A DNA stretch of 5,750 nt from Chitinophagaceae bacterium (GTDB lineage: Bacteria; Bacteroidota; Bacteroidia; Chitinophagales; Chitinophagaceae), in contig JAOQAL010000234.1 in the NCBI GenBank assembly GCA_025963615.1, positions 1 to 5,750 of the forward strand, in the 5' to 3' direction. A model generated the notes under the pieces. That model was not told the origin of the DNA, ran no database searches, and was given only the letters and a program-made list of their open reading frames with translations. This document shows positions 1-5,750 of the stretch, in pieces. How positions within the stretch are numbered: the first letter of the stretch is position 1; every line of letters begins with the position of its first letter. The position numbers were made by a program, and so were the translations under genes.

Positions 1-682
1 GGAGCATGATAAGAGTATTTGGTCCATTGTTACCCCATTCCTTTGCCCAACTGTTATCATTAAGAAAACAGTTCCAGTTCATCATAAAATTAAATTTGGC
101 GGAAACATTTTCGGGCAGGTCTGCAAATACACCGGTTACGGTCAGATCTTTCTTGTTTTCGTAACGCATCGTTTTACCAACGGCTCCGTCAACGCTTCCA
201 AAAAATGCTTTTGCCATTTTAGCGGAGATACAAAGGCTGACCGGCGTACGCAATACATCCGCAGGTGTTCCTTTTAATAAGGGATAGCTGAGCATTTTAA
301 AATAATCAGAATCGGCATAGCAGCCATCAAACTTTATTATTTTATTGTTTGCTTCAAAGGTGAGGCGGTCCGAATTATCCTTTAGCCAGGAGACGTTTGA
401 TGCGTATAATATTTCGGGTATCATGCGTTTCATTTCATTGGCCAATACACCCGGAGTATAAAACCCGGCTTCTGTTTTACCGTCTATATACTGCCGTTCA
501 TAAATAATGTACAGCTGTTTTCCATTTTTATGAAAATTATCCACGTTGCGTTCGTCCTGCACCCATAACAATATCAACAGGCTGCAGGCCATTCCCAGCG
601 CAAGCCCCAGCATATTTATAAAGGAAAAGACTTTATTTCTAACGAGATTGCGAAACGCTATTTTGAAATAATTTTTTATCAT
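1..682 (-). CDS. FtsX/MacB-type ABC transporter permease, N-terminal part (3' end beyond window)
   Basis: The reading frame opens with ATG at 682 and stays open to the left edge, giving 227 residues with no stop; the C-terminal part lies outside the window. It starts MIKNYFKIAFRNLVRNK, a cytoplasmic amphipathic stretch, followed by a membrane segment at about residues 21-42 (INMLGLALGMACSLLILLWV). Then comes the start of a MacB-type periplasmic domain, with the family landmarks FHKN (50-53), YADSDYFKMLSYPLLKG (122-138), an AKMAKAFFG block (144-152) and TVTGVFADLPENV (171-183). By family precedent it should be an inner-membrane permease of about 800 residues that moves or extrudes a substrate with a separate ATPase; the substrate is unknown. 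The start fits the two upstream paralogues, and its first 26 coding bases are identical to those of the copy starting at 5723. It lies 118 bases after the stop of the middle copy. The bases before the ATG are A-rich with no Shine-Dalgarno motif, as is usual in Bacteroidota. Confidence 0.9.
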   Translation of the reverse strand, partial: MIKNYFKIAFRNLVRNKVFSFINMLGLALGMACSLLILLWVQDERNVDNFHKNGKQLYIIYERQYIDGKTEAGFYTPGVLANEMKRMIPEILYASNVSWLKDNSDRLTFEANNKIIKFDGCYADSDYFKMLSYPLLKGTPADVLRTPVSLCISAKMAKAFFGSVDGAVGKTMRYENKKDLTVTGVFADLPENVSAKFNFMMNWNCFLNDNSWAKEWGNNGPNTLIML

Positions 683-762
683 GGCTTTATTTTATTCTGT
701 TAAGCAAGCAAAGAGCCGCACATTCATAAGAAATTTCCGAAAGGCACGAAACTATAAACCAA

Positions 763-780
763 TTCCGATAGCTATCGGAA
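763..780. repeat. Perfect 18-base palindrome in the gap between the second and third permease genes
   Basis: The 18 bases TTCCGATAGCTATCGGAA equal their own reverse complement. As RNA they could form a 7-bp stem with an AGCT loop. The palindrome begins 20 bases after the stop at 801 and ends about 80 bases before the start at 682. No strong T tract follows on either strand (minus strand: TTGGTTTATAG), so a classical intrinsic terminator is only weakly supported. It could instead be an operator for a dimeric regulator, an RNA-processing or stabilising hairpin, or a copy of a dispersed intergenic palindrome. Two further TTCCGA half-sites lie nearby (735-740 and 805-809 with one flanking base), the second inside the end of the coding tail. 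The rest of the 683-800 gap shows nothing else I can support. Confidence 0.6.
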
Positions 781-800
781 ATAAACTTCCTATTCACTCT

Positions 801-1133
801 TCATTCCGATCTCAAGCTCTTCACGGGACTCTCCATCGCTGTTTTGACTGATTGAATGCTTATGGTCAGGAATGCAATTGCCAATGCTATCACACTGGTT
901 ATTCCAAATACCCACCAACTGATATTAATGCGGTATGCATAATCCGTCAGCCATTTACTCATAAAAAACCAGGCAAGGGGCACCGAAATAACAATTGAAA
1001 GAATCACCAGCTTTAAGAAATCTTTTGACAACAATCCGACGATCGTGGATACAGAGGCCCCCAAAACTTTTCGAATGCCGATTTCCTTGGTGCGGTTTAC
1101 TGCTGCCAGTGCGGCAAGGCCGAATAAACCCAA
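801..1133 (-). pseudogene. Out-of-frame C-terminal FtsX core of the middle permease
   Basis: This is the missing end of the permease that starts at 3244, displaced into another frame; it is not an independent gene. The bounds given run from a TTG codon at 1133 to the TGA at 801-803, but the frame is open back to 1217, where a TGA (1220-1218) blocks it. Read from about 1200 it gives YKDEKRWSDIVG, a membrane segment (GICIFLACLGLFGLAALA), the coupling motif NRTKEIGIRKVLGAS, two more membrane segments and the family's usual ending PVKSLRSE. This lines up throughout with residues about 658-790 of the intact copy (YKGEQRMGNLF, EQRTKEIGVRKVLGAS, PVKSLRTE). Such a segment would be a poor stand-alone protein: it lacks its periplasmic domain and any ribosome-binding signal. 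Unless the frame is restored by recoding or sequence correction, this core is probably not made. Confidence 0.8.
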
Positions 1134-3244
1134 ACAAGCAAGAAAAATGCAAATGCCACCCGCGCTACCAACGATATCACTCCACCTTTTTTCATCTTTA
1201 TAAAACGGGCAAAGTTTTCATCCAAAAAACTATATTGAAAAGGAAGACCGGGAGCGATGGCTTCCCATGTTTTTTTTATGGAAGCCAGCGACGCTGAAGG
1301 ATCACCGGATTTAATACGCACAAAAAATTTACGTGCTTCTAATGAAGATGGTATAAAAAACATCTGTGGCCTGACTTCTGCATTCAGCCTGCTGTAATTG
1401 AAATTCTTTATAACACCTATGATTGTTTTGGGTACCAGTTTACCGCCGAATTGTCTTTCTTCCAGTTGCCGGCCTATGGCGTTCCCAGTGGTAAGGCCAA
1501 AATCCCGGAGCAATGCCTCGTTTACTATGATAGAGCTTACCGTATCCATGGAAAGCGCTGGTTTAAAATCTCTTCCAGCGATCAGTTTCATATCCATCAT
1601 CTTCAGGTAACCGGCATCCACCGGATATTCGATGACGCCCTTCGTTTCACCTTTGAATTGAAAACCTGTACCCATCAAGCCGGTACCTTCTCCCAGGCCC
1701 ATTTCAGAGGCCGTTACACCCAGCGCATCTGTGCCAGATTCAATAGCCTGTTTAAATAAAGGGTAAATTTTTTTCGAATCCGATCCTTCCACGTCGATCA
1801 CAATGACATTCTCTTTATTAAACCCAAGATCTTTTGAACGCATATACCGGGTCTGTTGCAGAATGATGACGGTGGAAATAACAAGACTGATTGAAAGAAC
1901 AAACTGAAGAGTTACCAGTGATTTAGTAAAAAGGTTTGAGCCCTTCAGGCGGATCTTACTCTTTAGTACTTCCACCGGTTTAAAACCGGACAATACCAAG
2001 GCTGGATAAATACCAGCGAGTAATGCAGTTAATACAATAAGGGATCCCAATAACCATAACAATTCCGGAAATTGTGAAAAGGAAAAACTGATTTGCACTC
2101 CCGACAGTTGGTTGAAGGCTGGCAACAGCCATTTGGCAAGCAGTAATGCAAGGATACCTGAAAGAATACTCAAAAGGAAAGACTCTGTCAGAAACTGCAT
2201 AATTAATTGTTTTCTTTGTCCGCCCATTACTTTGCGTACGCCGATTTCTTTTGCCCTGCCCGCAGACCGGCCGATGGCCAATGTTGTAAAATTGATACAG
2301 GCGATTAATAATATCCCGGCTGCGATACTGATCAGTATCCAGATATATTTGGGATCCATGGTGGAAGCCAAACCACCGATTCCTGGGTTGGTATGTATGG
2401 CGGTAAGGGGTTGTAATCTGAAACTTACCGGTAGGGGAACTTTGCCGTTCCATATTCCCTCTTTCTTAAGTTCCGCTTCTTCGTCGGGGAAATATCTTCT
2501 GCGAAACTCCTCGAGTTTCTTTCCGTCATTCATCAGCTGACTGCCATTCCGGAGTTGTATATATGTTTCACTTCCAATCTGCGTGTGCCAGTTGTCCAAG
2601 CTATGCTGACCCATATCCGATGCCATCAGGTAATCATAACTGCCCAGTATATTAAATTGTATGGATGAATTAGCCGGAACATCTTCAGCGACTGCCGTTA
2701 CGGTAAATGGTTCAAACTTATCTTCCGTTTTTATATCTATCCGCTGACCAATAACATTGGTTTTGCCAAATAGCTGTAATGCTTTTTCTTTTGTAATAAC
2801 AATATTGCGTGGATTGATTAATGCATTTTTGTTTCCTTCAACCAGCTTAAAAGAAAATACGTTGAATATCTCCGGATCGGCAAAAGACATTTTGCAGCGG
2901 CTGGTTTTATTATTTACCTGCACCAGTTTGTCTTGAAATCCGGTCTGCACCCGTACAAAATTTTCAACATCTGGAAAATCTTTTTTCATCGCGGGCCCCA
3001 AGGGAGTGCCACCGAAAGCCTCACCACCCGGTTCACGGCCGGGAATACCCTCAACCCATTCTACTACACGATATATGTTGGATGCGTAGGTATGAAAACG
3101 GTCAAAACTAAATTCATTTACCGCGAATAATAAAAACAAACTGAAGCAGGCAAGGCCGATGGACAAACCGGCTATATTAATAAAGGAGAGGGCTTTTTGC
3201 TGCCGGAGATTCCGGATTGCGATTTTGAAGTAATTTTTTAACAT
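1097..3244 (-). CDS. FtsX/MacB-type ABC transporter permease, frameshifted near its 3' end
   Basis: The frame as it stands encodes 715 residues from ATG at 3244. Visible parts in order: cytoplasmic start MLKNYFKIAIRNLRQQK; membrane segment 21-42; first MacB-type periplasmic domain about 45-295, with SFDRFH (46-51) and FRLQPLTAIH (275-284); membrane segment about 300-322; cytoplasmic coupling motif GRAKEIGVRKVMGGQRKQ (329-346); membrane segments about 352-375 and 394-420; GFKPVEVLKSK (420-430); membrane segment about 441-463; second periplasmic domain to about 677. After F681 the match to the family stops and a spurious tail ending ALPHWQQ leads to TAA at 1097. Adding one T (minus strand) to the four-base run at 1205-1202 restores Y-K-D-E-K-R and a full 814-residue protein ending at 801. 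The missing part is the last three membrane helices and the second coupling motif, so a truncated product would probably be inactive. By family it is an inner-membrane permease needing a separate ATPase; substrate unknown. The start is supported by alignment with its paralogues and by a leader element shared with the upstream gene. Confidence 0.88.
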   Translation of the reverse strand: MLKNYFKIAIRNLRQQKALSFINIAGLSIGLACFSLFLLFAVNEFSFDRFHTYASNIYRVVEWVEGIPGREPGGEAFGGTPLGPAMKKDFPDVENFVRVQTGFQDKLVQVNNKTSRCKMSFADPEIFNVFSFKLVEGNKNALINPRNIVITKEKALQLFGKTNVIGQRIDIKTEDKFEPFTVTAVAEDVPANSSIQFNILGSYDYLMASDMGQHSLDNWHTQIGSETYIQLRNGSQLMNDGKKLEEFRRRYFPDEEAELKKEGIWNGKVPLPVSFRLQPLTAIHTNPGIGGLASTMDPKYIWILISIAAGILLIACINFTTLAIGRSAGRAKEIGVRKVMGGQRKQLIMQFLTESFLLSILSGILALLLAKWLLPAFNQLSGVQISFSFSQFPELLWLLGSLIVLTALLAGIYPALVLSGFKPVEVLKSKIRLKGSNLFTKSLVTLQFVLSISLVISTVIILQQTRYMRSKDLGFNKENVIVIDVEGSDSKKIYPLFKQAIESGTDALGVTASEMGLGEGTGLMGTGFQFKGETKGVIEYPVDAGYLKMMDMKLIAGRDFKPALSMDTVSSIIVNEALLRDFGLTTGNAIGRQLEERQFGGKLVPKTIIGVIKNFNYSRLNAEVRPQMFFIPSSLEARKFFVRIKSGDPSASLASIKKTWEAIAPGLPFQYSFLDENFARFIKMKKGGVISLVARVAFAFFLLVWVYSALPHWQQ
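1202..1205 (-). other. Probable frameshift site (one T missing on the coding strand)
   Basis: The coding strand reads CGTTTTATAAAGATG here. The upstream frame gives R-F-I-K-M, whereas the family pattern seen in the intact paralogue (LYKGEQR) needs R-F-Y-K-D-E-K-R, which one more T would supply. The 801-3244 span is 2444 bases, one short of a multiple of three, which agrees with a single lost base. The change must lie between the TGA at 1220-1218 in the downstream frame and the TAA at 1097 in the upstream frame. The four-base run is the position that best restores conservation. The sequence alone cannot separate a real mutation from a homopolymer sequencing error. Confidence 0.7.
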
Positions 3245-3248
3245 GCTC

Positions 3249-3259
3249 AGCAGGTTTAG
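3249..3259 (-). promoter_or_regulatory. Shared leader element before the middle permease (CTAAACCTGCT)
   Basis: On the coding strand the 11 bases CTAAACCTGCT end 4 bases before the ATG at 3244. The identical 11 bases occur at the same 4-base distance before the upstream paralogue. They do not resemble a Shine-Dalgarno sequence. They may be a translation-initiation context or a relic of duplication. The rest of the 106-base gap (3245-3350) holds no promoter that I can defend. Confidence 0.4.
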
Positions 3260-3350
3260 ATTTTATGTATACTATTTTATAATAGAATGACTCTACCTGG
3301 CTTGTGTGCCATCGCCAACGGCTATAGTTGCCCGAGACCTGCCGGCACCT

Positions 3351-5723
3351 TCATTCCGTACGGAGTGACTTCACTGGGTTCGCAATAGCCGCTTTAATGG
3401 ATTCAAAGCTTACCGTTATCCATGCAATGGTAAGTGCTGCCAATGATGCAGTAAGAAAAATAATCCAATCAGCACTGACCCGGTATGCAAAGCTTTTGAG
3501 CCAACTGTTAATAGCAAACCATGCAACAGGAACAGCAATTGTAACCGCGATTAATATCAGCCGGGTGAAACCGGTTGATAACAGGTAAACAACATTGAAT
3601 ATGGAAGCGCCCAAAACCTTTCTTACCCCTATTTCTTTCGTGCGTTGTTCCGCCATAAATGCCGATAAACCATATAAGCCCAGGCAGGAAATAAAAATGG
3701 CTAATATGGCGAAGACGTTGAACAGGTTTCCCATACGCTGCTCTCCTTTATACAGATTGGCCAGGTCCTGGTCAAGAAAATTGTAAGAGAAGGGATACGC
3801 GGGATTTAGCTGTGTACTTATTTTCTGTAGCGCTTTAATCGTTGCTTCTGTATTGCCTGGTTGCGTCCGTATCACCGCCACGCCTCCCCATCGGTTCAGA
3901 CCGATGATCATGGGTTCTATAGGTTGTTGGATAGGTTTATAATTAAAATCTTTTACCACGCCGATAATGGTTCCTTTTTTGCCCCATAAAGTAAGCGGTT
4001 TGCCAACCGCGTTAGTCACCTTCATTCCCATTGCGAGCACCGCTTTTTCATTCAGGATGACATTATTTGTATCGGCTTTGAATTCTTTCGAAAAACTTCT
4101 GCCACTTAAAAGCTTCATTTGAAAAATATCAAAGAACCCTTCATCAACAAAAAGAGTTGGAAAAACAATTTGGGATTTGGGATCTTTTCCTTCCCATTCT
4201 ACATTTACTGTACCGCTGGTAACGTTCGCAGGAAGGTCATTGGTAATAGTAAAATTAGCTGTCAATGGATTTTGCTTTAATTCAGCTTTCAACGCCTGCT
4301 GCTTACTCCACATTTCGCCGGCCATCGGCATATAAAGCAGGTTCGACTTTTCAAAACCCAGGTTCATGTTTTTAATAAACGTAAGCTGCCTGTACACCAC
4401 CGCAGTACCTGCAAGCAATACGATAGAAACAACAAACTGAACAACGACCAATCCATTGCGGAAAATTAAATTCCCACTCATCGATTTCATATTTCCCTTC
4501 AGCACTTTTACAGGCTGAAATCCCGAAAGGAATAAAGCCGGATAACTTCCGGAGATCAATCCTGTTACCAACGCAATACCGGTGAGAATTAAAAGAATTT
4601 TTCCATCGAGGAAATGAATAGCAAGTTTTTTACCAGCCAGTTCATTAAAAGCAGGCAGCAAGAGCCATACAAGACCAATAGCGATTAACAAGGCAAGAAA
4701 TGAAATAAGCAGGGATTCGCCCAGGAATTGCCCGATAATTTGCTTGCGTCCTGCACCGACCACTTTGCGCAATCCCACTTCTTTAGCCCGCCTGGCAGAG
4801 CGGGCAGTACTCAGGTTCATAAAGTTGATACAAGCGACAGCAAGTATGAAAAGCGCGACCACAAAAAAAATATTTACATACTGGATATTGCCATTGCCGG
4901 GTAAATCAGCCTGGTAATCTGAATGCAGGTGAATGCCTGTTAAGGGCTGTAATTGGAATTCAACCTTTAAGTTGGCCTCTGGTATATGCGATTTAAAAAT
5001 CCCGTCCATCTGTTTATTAAACTTCGACAATGCAACTGGAGAAGGGTCAAAGTTCTTATCCAGCTGGAGATAGGAGTAAAAATCAAAATTGTCACATACT
5101 TTCTTTTTTATATTGTCATTTGTCAGGGCAATGGATGACATGGGCAATATAAAATCGAATTGCAGGTGAGAATTGGAGGGAATATTGGCCAGAACTCCTG
5201 TAACGATTACATTATCATTATTGTTTTTCCGCAACACTTTGCCCAGCGCGTCTTCCTGCCCGAAATATTTTGTCGCCATGTCTTCGGTAACCAAGATACC
5301 ATCTATCCGCTGCAGGGCTGTTGCCGGATTTCCCTTTACCAGGCGAAATGAAAATACCTGCAGGAAAGTAGAGTCGGCATAAAAAACCTTCTTTTCTTCG
5401 AATTTCCTGTCACCCACTTCAAATACATTGGTAGATGGATTGCTTAGTCGCACCGTGTTTTTTATTACCGGCATTTTTTCCTGCAACTCTTCGGGCATAG
5501 GAGCCGGATTGATCGCTACTTTAAAATCGCCGGCATTCGCCACGATGCGATAAATCTCATTTGCATTTTTATGAAAGCGATCATAGCTCAATTCATTCTG
5601 CACCCATAAAAGGATCATGATACTGCAAGACATGCCGATTGCCAGTCCCGCGATATTGATTGCAGCAAACGCCTTATGGCGGACGATGTTCCGGAATGCT
5701 ATTTTGAAATAATTTTTTATCAT
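3351..5723 (-). CDS. FtsX/MacB-type ABC transporter permease, intact, two-repeat (8 membrane segments)
   Basis: This is a complete 790-residue inner-membrane permease, the usual length for the Bacteroidota two-repeat family. Visible parts: cytoplasmic start MIKNYFKIAFRNIVRHK; membrane segment about 21-42; LSYDRFHKN (45-53); first MacB-type periplasmic domain to about 275, with VFSFRLVKGNP (123-133), VIVTGVLANIPSNS (172-185) and FQLQPLTGIHLHSDY (256-270); membrane segment 283-303; coupling motif ARRAKEVGLRKVVGAGRKQ (310-328); membrane segments about 333-357 and 376-400; GFQPVKVLKGN (401-411). The second repeat follows: membrane segment about 421-443; periplasmic domain about 445-655, with GVVKDFNYKP (588-597); membrane segment about 667-690; EQRTKEIGVRKVLGAS (692-707); two final membrane segments about 718-738 and 752-772; ending NPVKSLRTE. 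In MacB and LolC/E relatives the coupling motifs contact the ATPase and the periplasmic domains pass on its movement. No ATPase is encoded here, and the substrate is unknown. The start fits the paralogues; no Shine-Dalgarno motif precedes it. It is the first of the three copies in transcription order. Confidence 0.95.
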   Translation of the reverse strand: MIKNYFKIAFRNIVRHKAFAAINIAGLAIGMSCSIMILLWVQNELSYDRFHKNANEIYRIVANAGDFKVAINPAPMPEELQEKMPVIKNTVRLSNPSTNVFEVGDRKFEEKKVFYADSTFLQVFSFRLVKGNPATALQRIDGILVTEDMATKYFGQEDALGKVLRKNNNDNVIVTGVLANIPSNSHLQFDFILPMSSIALTNDNIKKKVCDNFDFYSYLQLDKNFDPSPVALSKFNKQMDGIFKSHIPEANLKVEFQLQPLTGIHLHSDYQADLPGNGNIQYVNIFFVVALFILAVACINFMNLSTARSARRAKEVGLRKVVGAGRKQIIGQFLGESLLISFLALLIAIGLVWLLLPAFNELAGKKLAIHFLDGKILLILTGIALVTGLISGSYPALFLSGFQPVKVLKGNMKSMSGNLIFRNGLVVVQFVVSIVLLAGTAVVYRQLTFIKNMNLGFEKSNLLYMPMAGEMWSKQQALKAELKQNPLTANFTITNDLPANVTSGTVNVEWEGKDPKSQIVFPTLFVDEGFFDIFQMKLLSGRSFSKEFKADTNNVILNEKAVLAMGMKVTNAVGKPLTLWGKKGTIIGVVKDFNYKPIQQPIEPMIIGLNRWGGVAVIRTQPGNTEATIKALQKISTQLNPAYPFSYNFLDQDLANLYKGEQRMGNLFNVFAILAIFISCLGLYGLSAFMAEQRTKEIGVRKVLGASIFNVVYLLSTGFTRLILIAVTIAVPVAWFAINSWLKSFAYRVSADWIIFLTASLAALTIAWITVSFESIKAAIANPVKSLRTE

Positions 5724-5727
5724 AGTA

Positions 5728-5738
5728 AGCAGGTTTAG
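5728..5738 (-). promoter_or_regulatory. Shared leader element before the first permease (CTAAACCTGCT)
   Basis: The same 11 bases as at 3249-3259 lie 4 bases before the ATG at 5723, in an A-rich leader (coding strand AATAAAAACCTAAACC). Only 27 bases of upstream sequence are in the window, so the promoter and any upstream gene cannot be seen. Its role in translation or regulation is inference from conservation of sequence and spacing alone. Confidence 0.4.
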
Positions 5739-5750
5739 GTTTTTATTGCT

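Noticed and set aside
740..762. Near-match to the Bacteroidota -7 box (TAGTTTCG on the minus strand) upstream of the third copy
   Set aside because: It differs from TAnnTTTG by one base and has no TTTG-like -33 element at suitable spacing, so it is too weak to call.
955..1152. Minus-strand frame of 65 residues across the frameshift region
   Set aside because: It is the third frame of the same region, with no match to the family; the real continuation is the frame ending at 801.
995..2540. Several plus-strand open frames (for example 995-1297, 1451-1759 and 2112-2540) opposite the middle permease
   Set aside because: They lie antisense to a strongly recognisable permease, show no domain-like composition or start signals, and are explained as antisense shadows of membrane-protein codons.
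3260..3295. AT-rich stretch with a TATAAA-like string and a weak CTATT/AATAG inverted repeat, considered as a promoter for the middle gene
   Set aside because: The Bacteroidota promoter pattern (TTTG, then TAnnTTTG about 20 bases later) is not present, and AT-rich leaders are ordinary before genes.
3308..3347. Possible terminator between the first and second permeases: an imperfect hairpin at 3308-3322 and the short palindrome TGCCGGCA at 3340-3347
   Set aside because: The stem needs two G-U pairs, the palindrome is only 8 bases, and no T tract follows on the coding strand.
3328..3786. Plus-strand open frames at 3328-3588 and 3595-3786
   Set aside because: Both lie wholly or almost wholly opposite the conserved C-terminal core of the intact permease and encode nothing recognisable.

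Overview
The window carries one gene family in three tandem copies, all on the minus strand, so transcription runs from high to low coordinates. Each copy is a large FtsX/MacB-type ABC transporter permease of the roughly 800-residue, two-repeat kind common in Bacteroidota. The N-terminal style (NYFKIAxRN, INIAGLAxG), the absence of Shine-Dalgarno motifs before the starts, and the moderate G+C judged by eye suggest a Bacteroidota member, plausibly Chitinophagaceae or a relative. The taxonomy is inference from family style, not from a marker gene.

Layout in order of transcription: (1) 5723-3351 is an intact 790-residue permease with two MacB-type periplasmic domains and two FtsX cores. (2) After a 106-base gap, 3244-801 is a second copy broken by a one-base frameshift near 1202-1205. 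The upstream frame ends early at 1097 (715 residues), while the last FtsX core continues in another frame to a stop at 801. (3) After a 118-base gap containing a perfect 18-base palindrome (763-780), a third copy starts at 682 and runs off the left edge; its first 227 residues are visible.

Proteins of this family are inner-membrane permeases that normally pair with a separate ATP-binding subunit, as in MacB, LolCDE or FtsEX. No Walker A or ABC signature ATPase is encoded here, so the partner and substrate cannot be read from the window. Copies 1 and 2 share an 11-base leader element placed exactly 4 bases before their ATG. Copies 1 and 3 share an identical first 26 coding bases. Both observations fit descent by tandem duplication.

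The main points for a second look are the frameshift in the middle copy (mutation, sequencing error or recoding), the shared leader element, and the palindrome between the second and third copies. I see no RNA gene, CRISPR array, insertion sequence or convincing plus-strand gene, and nothing that amounts to a clearly new system.
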